Made by a program: the position numbers and the translations under genes. Shown one piece after another: positions 11,111 to 22,307 of a stretch of 64,000 nucleotides of DNA. Position 1 is the first letter of the stretch. Each line of letters starts with the position of its first letter. Source of the stretch: Phocoena phocoena (taxonomy: Eukaryota; Chordata; Mammalia; Artiodactyla; Phocoenidae); assembly GCF_963924675.1 (NCBI RefSeq), contig NC_089226.1, positions 57,449,690 through 57,513,689 on the forward strand, in the 5' to 3' direction. The notes under the pieces were generated by a model that saw only the letters and a program-made list of their open reading frames with translations, was not told the DNA's origin and searched no databases.

Positions 11111-11589
11111 GAAACTGTGACTAATCAGAATCCTGGAAACCCTATGTCCAAATGGAGTGAACTTGTGAAAAATGAATGAATCTGAGAGGTTCAAGGGATA
11201 GACTATAGTAGACACAGTTAGTGGTCTTCCCTCTGGCAGCTGAGTGCTGACTGCTAATAACTCACACACGTATGCCCTAAGATAGAGGCATAATGGCCCT
11301 GACCCTTGTTGCTTTCCTTCTGGGGGGAGAGGGAACAAGAGAGTAACTTTATAAGCAGAAAAAACCAACTACGGGGTACTAAGCAGTCTAAGCTTAGATG
11401 CCAGCTGTTGACAGTAGTACCTGGTGAAGCCAGCTGTTTGGCGTCTAGAGACTCTGAGAGCCCATGAAAGTTGTATCTTCTCCTGCAGGAGATGAACATC
11501 ACTAGTCCCCTGGGAAATAGAATATATGCAGGCAGCCTCTCCTCTGGCTGTTGCTAGATAATACAAACCAAAGCCCTGGAGTCATTTTC

Positions 11590-12010
11590 AAAAAATCATG
11601 TTTCACTATGTCCTAAATCCTCTCAAAAACTCTATGAGATGGGTAAGATTGTTATGTTCCATTTTACAGATGGAGAAACTCAGACTCAGAGAGGTTAAGT
11701 AACATGCCTAAGGTGACATAGCTAAAATATATTAGAACTGGTATTCATACCCAGGACTTGTCTCTTCAGACCCTATACCCTTACCCATATGCAGAGCACA
11801 GGCCTGGGAATGAAGCTCTGGGTCTGCCTTGCAGCTCTGATACTAAATATTAGTATAAGCATCAGTAAGTCATTTCACTTCTCTGGACCTCAGTTTCCTC
11901 TTCTTGGGCTGCCTGTCTCCCCTGACTGTTCTGAGGACCAGATGGAATAATGTCAATAAAAGCTGCCCCATTGGTTGTAAAGTTCTGGAACCCATGAGGG
12001 CTCTTAACAA
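11590..12010 (+). repeat. Two MIR-like SINE fossils
   Basis: At 11655-11720 the block 'cattttacagatggagaaac' followed by 'cagagaggttaagtaacatg' is a textbook MIR core. At 11850-11900 'taagtcatttcacttctctg' and 'gacctcagtttcctcttctt' is a second MIR in the opposite part of its consensus. Confidence 0.7.
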
Positions 12011-13686
12011 TGTTGTTCTCATTATCAGCAAATCCCAGAGGCAAGTCCCCTCCCAACACGTGCTCTAGGAGGGACCAAGAAGTTGATACTGGGTGACTGG
12101 GGGGTGGAGGCTCAGTGCCTCAAAGGAGCCCCAAAGAGAGAGGACCCCCACAGGCCTGACTGAAAGGAGCGGTTAAGGGGTTAATGAGACACAGCCCAGC
12201 ACCTACCTGACTCTTCTCTGCCTGGCCGGGTTGGAAGACACAAAGGAGACACCACAAGAGGCACCAAGGTAGACAGGGCTTGGAAGGTAAGTGAGCTGGG
12301 GGTGAAGTGCCAAAGCTCAGTAAAACCAGAGTGGGGAGACAGGGCAAGGATTTGCGGGGAAGGTAGAACCAGGACCAGGGGTCAGGAAGACTGGTTGGGT
12401 GTGCACAAGAGGCAGACGTCCAGGGTCCAGGTTGGCTGTGTGTATGTGGGGCTGCTGGACCTTGGACCACATATCCTGGCAGGTCTGTGTGCTCAGAGGT
12501 GGATTCATGTCATCTTGGACAAAGCCTTCCCATGGGAAAGCAAGGTTAATGGTGGCAGAAACATTGGAAACACTAGCACACTTTGAGTTCCTACCTGTTC
12601 CAGGCTCTTGTGTAGCATTGTTTAAGCATTCTCTCTGCAAGGACTCACAACAACCCCAGGGCGTCACAGATGAAGGAAATGAGTCCAGAAGGAAATGAGC
12701 TGCAGGTAGGAGCTGGGATTGGAACCCAGTCCTTTCTGACTCATAGTTGCACACACTGGACCACTAAGGTCCACAGGACATGATGGAGGTAAAGCCCCTG
12801 GCTGGCAGCAGGTACTCACTAGGTGGAAAAGCCCTCGCCCTCTCCTTCTGGGGCATGGACCATGTAACATGTGCTCTGCCAGACCCAGAGGGGACACAGA
12901 AATCAGTTCATTGGGTTGGAAACCCCTCAGAGAACTTTTCCTCCAAACACTTCACTGCACAGGTGAGAAAACCAAGTGTTTTCTCATGGAGGGAACTAAA
13001 ATTGAGAAGGCATATTGAGATCGAAAAATGAGGCAGGCAGCTCCATGTAATCAATGGATCAGTTTATTATAGGGTAACTTACTCACAGAGTGGGATTGGG
13101 ATCAGGTGGATGACGATCAGGAAGCATTCGCAGCTGCACTACACACCACAGAGGGGCCACTGGGACAATTTTATAGTTAACCTAGTGTATAGGGGTAAGT
13201 GCTTGGAGATAGGATGTGCATTCCTAAGTCAAGATTTATGAATGGGTGACCAGTCTCATGGGCACCAGGAATATATCAGAGAACATTTCAGCATTGTTTG
13301 GGGACTAACAGCATAGAGGCCACGTGGTCCTAATGAGTATTAAACAATATCTATTAACTACAAAGCCTTTGATGACACCACACAGTACAATCCTGATTAG
13401 GGTCAGGAGGCACTGAAAAGGGCCAAGATGGCATCAGTTATGCTAACAGCCATACACCAAAGTCACAGGAAGTAAGCGAGTGGCAGAGCTGCAGGAGCCA
13501 GGACTTCTGGTTGCCAGGCAAGATTCTTTTACAGCAGACTGGCTCCAGAATGACCTTTGCTCTCACCCCCCTCCAGCCATGGCCTTGAACAAAGGCCTGT
13601 CCTTCTCCAACCCTCAATTTCTCATATGTTGAAAGGCGTAACCACTCCCTGGCAGGGTTGGATGACAGGAGGAGATGATATACATC
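12011..13686. other. Intergenic DNA, no gene seen
   Basis: Several 80-146 codon frames on both strands overlap each other and carry no domain or splice context. A MIR-like block lies near 12580-12770. The right edge, 'aaatgcagcatca' at 13687, is the target site of the next L1. Confidence 0.4.
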
Positions 13687-13699
13687 AAATGCAGCATCA
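13687..13699. repeat. Target-site duplication, left copy
   Basis: The 13-mer 'aaatgcagcatca' recurs exactly at 20156-20168. The pair brackets the L1 plus its extra 3' segment. The local TC/AAAT context is an acceptable variant of the L1 endonuclease target. Confidence 0.85.
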
Positions 13700-14567
13700 C
13701 AGATCGGAACCAAGATGGCGAAGTAGAAGGATGTGCTCTCACTCCCTCTCGAGAGAACACCAGAATCACCACTAGCTGCTAGACAATCATTGACAGGAAG
13801 ACACTGGAACTCACCAAAAACGATACCACACATCCAAAGACAAAGGAGAAGCCACAATGAGATGGTAGAGGGGCGCAATCACAGTAAAATCAAATCCCAT
13901 AACTGCTGGGTGGGTGACTCACAGACTGGAGAACACTTACACCACAGAAGTCCACCCACTGGAGTGAAGGTTCTGAGACCCCTGTCAGGCTTCCCAACCT
14001 GGGGGTCTGGCACAGGGAGGATGAATTCCTAGAGAATCAGACTTTGAAGCCTAGTGGGATTTGATTGCAAGACTTCGAAAGAACTGGGGGAAACAGGGAC
14101 TCCGCTCTTGGAGGGCACACACAAAGTAGTGTGCACGTCGGGACCCAGGGGAAGGAGCAGTGACTCCAGGGGAGACTGAACCAGACCTACCTGATAGTGT
14201 TGGAGGGTCTCCTGCAGAGGCGAGGGTGGCTGTGGCTCACCATGGGGACAAGGACACTGGCAGCAGAAGTTCTGGGAAGTACTCCTTGGGTGAGCCCTCT
14301 CAGAGTCTGTCACTAGCCCCACCAAAGAGCCCAGGTAGGTTCCAGTGTTGGGTTGCCTCAGGCCAAACAACCAACAGGGAGGGTTTCCAGCACCACCCAT
14401 CAGCAGGCAAACGGATTAAAGTTTTACTGAGCTCTGCCCACCAGAGCAACAGTCAGCTCTACCCACCACCAGTCCCTCCCATCAGGAAATTTGCACAAGC
14501 CTCTTAGATAGCCTCATCCACCAGAGGGCAGAGAGCAGAAGCAAGAAGAACTACAATCCTGCAGCCT

Positions 14568-15505
14568 GTGGAACAAAAACCACATTCACAGAAAGATAGA
14601 CAAGATGAAAGGCAGAGGGCTACGTACCAGATGAAGGAACAAGATAAAACCCCAGAAAAAAAACTAAATGAAGTGGAGATAGGCAACCTTCCAGAAAAAG
14701 AATTCAGAATAATGATAATGAAGATGATCCAGGACCTCGGAAAAAGAATGGAGGCAAAGATCGAGAAGGTGCAAGAAATGTTTAACAAAGACTTAGAAGA
14801 ATTAAAGAACAAACAGAGATGAAGAATACAATAACTGAAATGAAAACTACACTAGAAGGAATCAATAGCAGAATAACTGAGGCAGAAGAACGGATAAGTG
14901 ACCTGGAAGACAGAATGGTGGAATTCACTGCTGCGGAACAGAATAAAGAAAAAAGAATGAAAAGAAATGAAGACAGCCTAAGAGACCTCTGGGACAACAT
15001 TAAACGCAACAACATTCGCATTATAGGGGTCCCAGAAGGAGAAGAGAGAGAGAAAGGACCCGAGAAAATATTTGAAGAGATTATAATTGAAAATTTCCCT
15101 AACATGGGAAATGAAATAGCCACCCAAGTCCAGGAAGTGCAGAGAGTCCCATACAGGATAAACCCAAGGAGAAACACACTGAGACACATAGTAATCAAAC
15201 TGGAAAAAATTAAAGACAAAGAAAAATTATTGAAAGCAGCAAGGGAAAAATGACAAATAACATACAAGGGAACTCCCATAAGGTTAACAGCTGATTTCTC
15301 AGCAGAAACTCTACAAGCCAGAAGGGAGTGGCATGATATACTTAAAGTGATGAAAGGGAAGAACCTACAACCAAGATTACTCTACCCAGCAAGGATCTCA
15401 TTCAAATTCGATGGAGAAGTCAAAAGCTTCACAGACAAGCAAAAGCTGAGAGAATTCAGCACCACAAAACCAGCTCTACAACAAAAGCTAAAGGAACTTC
15501 TCTAA
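14568..15505 (+). pseudogene. L1 ORF1p remnant, frameshifted
   Basis: The first frame (14568-14822) gives a basic, charged N-terminal coiled-coil segment. A frame change near 14819 leads into 'RITEAEERISDLEDRM' and 'WDNIKRNNIRIIGVPEGE', the hallmark of the ORF1p RRM domain. A stop at 15251 interrupts the C-terminal domain, which still reads on to 'QQKLKELL' and a stop at 15503-15505. ORF1p is the trimeric RNA-binding chaperone of the L1 RNP. This copy cannot make it intact. Confidence 0.9.
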
Positions 15506-15563
15506 GTGGGAAACACAAGAGAAGAAAATGACCTACAAAAACAAACACAAAACAATTAAGAAA

Positions 15564-18500
15564 ATGGTCATAGGAACATACATATTGATAATTACCTTAA
15601 ACATGAAGGGATTAAATGCTCCAACCAAAAGACACAGGCTTGCTGAATGGATACAAAAACAAGACCTATATATATGCTGTCTACAAGAGACCCACTTCAG
15701 ACCTAGGGACACATACAGACTGAAAGTGAGGGGGTAGAAAAAGATATTCCATGCAAATGGAAATCAAAAGAAAGCTGGAGTAGCAATTCTCATATCAGAT
15801 AAAATAGGCTTTAAAATAAAAAATGTTACAAGAGACAAGGAAGGACACTACATAATGATCAAGGGATCAATCCAAGAAGAAGATATAACAATTATAAATA
15901 TATATACACCCAACATAGGAGCACCTTAATACATACGGCAACTGCTAACAGCTCTAAAAGAAGAAATCGACCATAACACAATAATAGTGGGGGCTTTAAC
16001 ACCTCACTTACACCAAATGGACAGATCATCCAAAATGAAAATAAATAAGGAAACAGAAGCTTTAAATGACACAATATACCAGATGGATTTAACTGATATT
16101 TATAGTACATTCCATCCAAAAACAGCAGATTATACTTTCTTCTCAAGTGCACACGGATCATTCTCCAGGATAGGTCAAATATTGGGTCACAAATCAAGCC
16201 TCAGTAAAATTTAAGAAAATTGAAATCATATCAAGCATCTTTTCTGACGACAACGCTATGAGATTAGAAATGAATTACAGGGGAAAAAACGTAAAAATCG
16301 CAAACACATGGAAGCTAAACAATACGTTACAAAAAAACCAAGAGATCATTGAAGAAATCAAAGAGGAAACCAAAAAATACCTAGAGACAGGGCTTCCCTG
16401 GTGGCGCAGTGGTTGAGAGTCCGCCTGCCAATGCAGGAGACACGGGTTTGTGCCCCAGTCTGGGAAGATCCCACATGCCACTGAGTGGCTGGGCCCGTAA
16501 GCCATGGCCACTGAGCCTGTGCGTCCGGAGCCAGTGCTCCGCAACGGGAGAGGCTGCAACAGTGAGAGGCCTGTGAATCGGAAAAAAAAAAAAAACCTAG
16601 AGACAAATGACAATGAAAACACGACAATACAAAACCTATGGGATGCAGCAAAAGCAGTTCTAAGAGGGAAGTTTATAGCTATACAACCCTACCTCAAGAA
16701 ACAAGAAAAATCTCAAATAAACAATCTAACCTTACACCTAAAGGAACTAGAGAAAGTAGAACAAACAAAACCCAAAGTTAGCAGAAGGAAAGAAATCATA
16801 AAGATCAGAGCAGAAATAAATGAAATAGAAACAAAGAAAACAATAGCAAACATGAATACAACTAAAAGCTTGTTCTTTGAGAAGATAAACAAAATTGATT
16901 AACCATTAGCCAGAATCATCAAGAAAAAGAGGGAGAGGACTCAAACCAATAAAATTAGAAATGAAAGAGGAGAAGTTACAACAGACACGGCAGAAATACA
17001 AAGCATCCTAAGAGACTACTAGAAGCAACTCTATGCCAACAAAATGGACAACCTGGAAGAAATGGACAAATTCTTAGAAAGGTATAACCTTCCAAGACTG
17101 AACCAGGAAGAGATAGAAAATATGAACAGACCAATCACAAGTAATGAAATTGAAACTGTGATTTAAAATCTTCCAACAAACAAAAGTCCAGGACCAGATG
17201 GCTTCATAGATGAATTCTATCAAACGTTTAGAGGAGAGCTAACACCCATCCTTCTCAAACTCTTCCAAGAAATTGCAGAGGAATGAACACTCCCAAACTC
17301 ATTCTATGAGGCCACCATCACTCTGATACCAAAACCAGACAAAGACACTAGAAAGAAAGAAAATTACAGACCAATATCACTGATGAATATAGATGCAAAA
17401 ATCCTCAAGAAAATACTAGCAAACAGAATCCAACAGCACATTAAAAGGATCATACACCATGATTAAGTGGGATTTATCCCAGGGATGCCAGGATTCTTCA
17501 ATATATGCAAATCAATCAATGTGATACACCATATTAACAAATTGAAGAATAAAAACCATATGAGCATCTCAATAGATGCAGAAAAAGCTTATGACAAAAT
17601 TCAACACCTGTTTATGATTAAGAAAACTCTCCAGAAAGTGGGCACAGAGGGAACCTACCTCAACATAATAAAGGCCATATACAACAAACCCACAGCAAAC
17701 ATCATTCTCAATGGTGAAAAACTGAAAGCATTTCCTCAAAGATCAGGAACAAGACAAGGATGTCCACTCTCACCACTCTTATTCAACATAGTTTTGGAAG
17801 TCCTAGCCATGGCAATCAGAGAAGAAAAAGAAATAAAAGGAATACAAGTTGGAAAAGAAGAAGTAAAACCGTCACTGTTTGCAGATCACATGATACTGTA
17901 CATAGAGAATCCTAAAGATGCCACCAGAAAACTACTAGAGCTGATCAATGAATTTGGTAAAGTTGCGGGATACAAAATTAATGCACAGAAATCTCTGGCA
18001 TTCCTATACACTAATGATGAAAAATCAGAAAGAGAAATTAAGGAAACACTCCCATTTACCACTGCAACAAAAAGAACAAAATACCTAGGAATAAACCTAT
18101 CTAAGGAGACAAAAGATCTGTATGCAGAAAACTATAAGACACTGAAATTAAAGATGAAACCAACAGATGGAAAGATATTCCATGTTCTTGGATTGGAAGA
18201 ATCAATATTGTGAAAATGACTACACTACCCAAAGCAATCTACAGATTCAATGCAATCCTTATCAAATTACCAAAGGCATTTTTTACAGAACTAGAACAAA
18301 AAATCTTAAAATTTGTATGGAGACACAAAAGACCCCGAATAGCCAAAGCAGTCTTGAGGGAAAAAAATGGAGCTGGAGGAATCAGACTCCCTGACTTCAG
18401 ACTATACTATAAAGTTACATTAATCAAGGCAATATGGTACTGGCACAAAAACAGAAACATAGATCAATGGAACAAGATAGAAAGCCCAGAGATAAACCCA

Positions 18501-19613
18501 CGCACCTATGGTCAACTAATCTATGACAAAGGAGGCAAGGATATACAATAGAGAAAGGACAGTCTCTTCAATAAGTGGTGCTGGGAAAACTGGACAGCTA
18601 CATGTAAAAGAATGAAATTAGAGCACTCCCTAACACCGTACACAAAAATAAACTCAAAATGGATTAGAGACCTAAATGTAAGACTGGACACTATAAAACT
18701 CTTTGAGGAAAACATAGGAAGAACACTCTTTGACATAAATCACAGCAAGATCTTTTTTGATCCACCTCCTAGAGTAATGGAAATAAAATCAAAAATAAAC
18801 CAATGGGATCTAATGAAACTTCAAAGCTTTTGCACAGCAAAGGAAACCATAAACAAGATGAAAAGACAACCCTCAGAATGGGAGAAAATATTTGCAAATG
18901 AATCAATGGACAAAGGATTAATCTCCAAAATATATAAACAGCTCATGCAGCTCAATATCAAAAAAACAAACAACCCAATCCAAAAATGAGCAGAAGACCT
19001 AAATAGACATTTCTCCAAAGAAGACATACAGATGGCCAAGAAGCACATGAAAAGCTGCTCAACATCACTAATTATTAAAGAAATGCAAATCAAAACTACA
19101 ATGAGGTATCACCTCACTCCAGTTAGAATGGGCATCATCAGAAAATCTACAAACAACAAATGCTGGAGAGGATGTGGAGAAAACGGAACCCTCTTGCACT
19201 GCTGGTGGTGGGAATGTAAATGGATACAGCCACTATGGAGAACAGTATGGAGGTTCTTTAAAGAACTAAAAATAGAATTACCATATGACCCAGCAATCCC
19301 ACTACTGGGCATATACCCAGAGAAAACCATAATTCAAAAAGAGTCATGTACCAAAATGTTCATTGCAGCACTATTTACAACAGCCAGGTCATGGAAGAAA
19401 CCTAAATGCTCACTGACAGACGAATGGATAAAGAAGATGTGGTACATATATACAATGGAATATTACTCAGCCATTAAAAGGAACGAAATTGGGTCATTTG
19501 TTGAGACGTGGATGGATCTAGAGACTGTCAGACAGAGTGAAGTAAGTCAGAAAGAAAAACAAATATTGTATGTTAACGCATATATGTGGAACCTAGAAAA
19601 ATGGTACCGATGA
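15564..19613 (+). pseudogene. L1 ORF2p remnant (endonuclease / reverse transcriptase)
   Basis: It starts with MVIGTYILIITLNMKGLNAP, the APE-type endonuclease N-terminus, and keeps 'CCLQETHFRPRDTY'. The endonuclease SxIDH motif has decayed to SRIGQILGHKSS. The reverse transcriptase domain keeps '[18 protein letters not shown]', but the catalytic box at 17878-17889 reads FADH where FADD is required. The C-terminal part includes '[17 protein letters not shown]' and '[14 protein letters not shown]' and ends at 19613. In-frame stops occur for example near 15736, 15927, 17022, 17163 and 17283, and a SINE sits at 16390. The protein would normally nick DNA and reverse-transcribe L1 RNA. Confidence 0.92.
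16390..16594 (+). mobile_element. CHR-type SINE (short form) inside L1 ORF2
   Basis: It begins 'gggcttccctggtggcgcag' and ends with the poly(A) at 16582-16594. The 11-bp duplication 'acctagagaca' at 16379-16389 and 16595-16605 is L1 ORF2 sequence. The SINE is therefore younger than the L1. Confidence 0.95.
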
Positions 19614-19679
19614 ACCGGTTTGCAGGGCAGAAATTGAGACACAGATGTGGAGAACAAACGTATGGACACCATCGGGGAA

Positions 19680-19700
19680 AGTGGTGGGGGGAGGGGGGGT
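19680..19700 (+). repeat. G-rich tract in L1 3' UTR
   Basis: Runs of G separated by single T or A bases ('gtggtggggggagggggggt') lie 67 bp after the ORF2 stop. A G-rich polypurine tract of this kind is a known L1 3' UTR feature and can form a G-quadruplex. Confidence 0.7.
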
Positions 19701-19782
19701 GATGAATTGGGCGATTGGGATTGACATGTATTCACTGATGTGTATTAAATTGATGACTAATAAGAAAAAAGAAAAAAAAGAA

Positions 19783-20150
19783 GTGATCATAACTTAATAA
19801 GAACAATATTTCTTCCTTTCTGAAAAAAGAAAGTATATATCTCCTTTGATCATGTTTCTAGTCTTGATTTTTAAGTTTCATCAAATTATAACATAAAATA
19901 TCTACCCTTTGGAACTAAATAAGAGTATTGTAATAAAGTATATGATAGGTATTTGTTAGGGAAGTATGGATAAAAGAAAAATGTGCATTATCTATAGAGA
20001 TGAAAATTGCATACATGTAACATTTTTACACACAAACATTTAAGCTTTTGATGATGCATTATTTAAATCTTTTATGTTATTGCTATATATTTGGTTTTCG
20101 GTATAACTGGCTTCTTACATTCTCACAAGGGTATATTAAATCATCCACTA
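19783..20150 (+). other. Probable L1 3'-transduced segment
   Basis: The segment lies between the L1's own A-tract and a second A-tract at 20150-20158, inside the flanking 13-bp duplication. An ATTAAA hexamer at 20135-20140 sits 10 bases before the second A-tract, as expected for a downstream poly(A) signal. The sequence is AT-rich and non-L1. It should be a copy of DNA that lay downstream of the parent L1. Confidence 0.75.
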
Positions 20151-20168
20151 AAAAAAAATGCAGCATCA

Positions 20169-21389
20169 GGTTGGACACTCAGTGATTTTCTGTCCTTCCC
20201 TGTCCCCACCAAGCACTGTAACTGCCCTGTAGACAATCCCAACAGGGAGAACCTGCTGGGGCAAGTTCTGTGCCCTAGGAAACAGCACCCGTTAGGCCCT
20301 AAGCACGTCTACATCATTCAGATGTAGTGTGTAATCCTAACCTGTAAAATAGTGTAAGAGAGTCCAGCCAAATCTGGGTATTTCCTATGATGGGCCAACT
20401 GAATGGTGCTTTGAAAGATTAAATGTTAAATTCTTTCAAAAAGTATTTTTGGTTCTCTTGCTTGGCTGGTGACCCAGCACATGCCTGGTCTGCCTGTTGG
20501 ACAGTCCAGTACCAGTTGGTGTGAAAAGCCATGTGCTACCTCTCCACTGGGGGTCTCAGCATCCCTTTTTCCATCTGCAAAGCAGTGGGGCAGAGGATGG
20601 AGGAGAGGGGAGTTAGACTTGATGGCTCCCTTAGGACCCCTCTGGCTTCAGCCCTCTACGTTTCTGCCCCTCAAATCCCCTGCTCTGCCTCACCTGGGAC
20701 CGGCAGCTACAATTGCCTCTCTGAGAGCAGAAATGTCCAGGGCTGTGCAGTTGGCATTCCTTTGGGTGTGAAAAAAAACCTGGTGACCACACTTGTTGGA
20801 ACGGGGTTCTGGTTAACTGAGGGTTAGCCCTTCAACATGGAGACAATCAGGTCACTCTCTTGCCAGGTCCTCAGGGTGACCTCTGAGGTTCTCTTTCAAG
20901 AAGCACACACACAGGACGGTTGTTCTTCCCATGCTCATTTTAGACAAAGCATTTGCCAGTCACCACTTCCAAATCTAGAAGCCAGGCTGCACGATCCAGA
21001 TCAATCACAGAGCAAACTAGTAAATTTTTAAAAGGTGGTGAGGAAGTGTGGGGGAGGGGAATTGGGTTGGAATTGAAGATTAAAAAAACCTTTTTTTCCA
21101 GTCTGACATTCTGTAATTCTAGGACATGAGAGGTGTTTTTAACTAGTTTGTTTTGCATTTGTTTTAGAAAAGAAAGAAGGTAGCTGTCATTCCTAGGAAT
21201 TCAAAGGGAAACTGCTTGTGAAATCAACACGGTTCAAACAGCAGTGATGCAGATGTAAACATGAAACTGCCTGGACCACTCATTAGAGGCTCATCCTGAA
21301 GGCGGAACAAGCCAAAACTGCCTCAGCAGTCCCTGCATTGACCCCAGCACACATTTAATGAACAACCTACGATATAGGGGGTTTTGTAT
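20169..21389. other. Intergenic DNA, no gene seen
   Basis: Frames of 64-100 codons at 20469-20830 overlap in two registers and lack any family signature. No recent repeat is seen. Confidence 0.4.
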
Positions 21390-22307
21390 TTGGGCAGCTA
21401 CAGCTTTCAGTTCTCTGGGTCCTTTCTAGCAACAAGAGCTCTCACGACACCTCCTTGTGGCTTCTTCTGAGTTGGTATTGGAGGAGCCCACAGCAGAGTT
21501 GGCATCAAAGAACTAAACACAATACCCGTTGGGCTGTGGCAGCCAGGAAGAAGGAAGATGACAGACCCAGGACATGCCCTAAATGGGGGAAGGTGCACCG
21601 TCAGCTTGGACTCCATCAGGAAGAGAGTTGTCCCTCTGAAGGCATTTGTCCTTCCCATCACTGAAACATCATTGGGTGGGAGAGCACCCAGAGAACTTAG
21701 AGGCAGGCAGAGCTGCTGCACCCGGAAAATGAGAGGGGTGACATTCCCTGGGTAATGTGGCAGAAAGTATTGGAAAAATCAGCCCTTTCTAGTGATGTGG
21801 TATAGTGATGTCACTTAGTAGTAGAATTTGAAACATGAGCAAAAGAAAAAACAATAAAGTAGGAATCTAAGAGATCATCTAAGATCTGATGCCCAAGAGA
21901 TAGTGTGGGAAATGGAGCAGAGAAGGGACAGAAGCTCTTTGAATACACTTATCACAGTTGTAACTAGATAATTAAATGTGTGATTGGCGTTTAAACATAC
22001 CATCCTCCTACTAGAATTTAAGCCCCTGTGAAGGCAGGGGCCTTGTGTGCCTTGTTTCCTTCTCACAGCCTTGCACATTGTAGATACTTACTAAAGAGTT
22101 GATGGAAGAAGGAAGGAGTAAATTGTGCATTAAGATGGAAGAGTTAATATTGGATGGTACCCCCAGTCCTCTAAACTTGGTCATAAATGATTTGGATTGC
22201 ATTAATTGTAGAGTGAACTGTATGGAATTCTCCTTCCAAACTCTTGTTTTATCCAGTTTCCAGATGCTCTGACTGCCTGTCACCCTGGCATGTAGCTCTG
22301 TCCCACC
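21390..22307 (+). other. Duplicated 5' flank of OR copy 2
   Basis: This is homologous to the flank of copy 1: 21539-21585 pairs with about 7906-7955, and 21604-21648 with about 7991-8035. An L2-like end ('gcagggg...tgcacattgtagatactta') lies at about 22000-22100. The last 60 bp before the gene include 'tttatccagtttccag', a plausible splice acceptor for the 5' UTR intron typical of OR genes. The start codon sits in a strong Kozak context (22303-22311, 'ccaccatgg'). Confidence 0.6.
21743..21757 (+). promoter_or_regulatory. Candidate Ebf (O/E) plus homeodomain site
   Basis: 'attccctgggtaatg' combines a near-palindromic Ebf/Olf-1-type core (TCCCTGGG) with an abutting TAAT homeodomain core, about 550 bp upstream of the copy 2 start codon. 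OR promoters are known to use O/E and homeodomain sites. The matching place in copy 1 (about 8093-8108) reads 'gatttcctgggacatg', which keeps a weaker core and has no TAAT. A match this short can arise by chance. Confidence 0.3.

Larger units (their letters stand above)
13700..20155 (+). mobile_element. Full-length L1 with 3' transduction, sense
   Basis: The order is 5' UTR (13700-14567), ORF1 (14568-15505), a 58-bp spacer, ORF2 (15564-19613), a short 3' UTR with a G-rich tract, an A-tract (19763-19782), about 366 bp of non-L1 sequence and a second A-tract. It is flanked by the 13-bp duplication at 13687 and 20156. The 5' end carries 'caagatggcg' at 13711-13720, a YY1-type site that marks complete L1 5' ends. 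The element is dead: ORF1 is frameshifted, ORF2 has many stops and a SINE inside it, and the catalytic FADD is altered. It accounts for about half of the DNA between the two OR copies. Confidence 0.93.
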
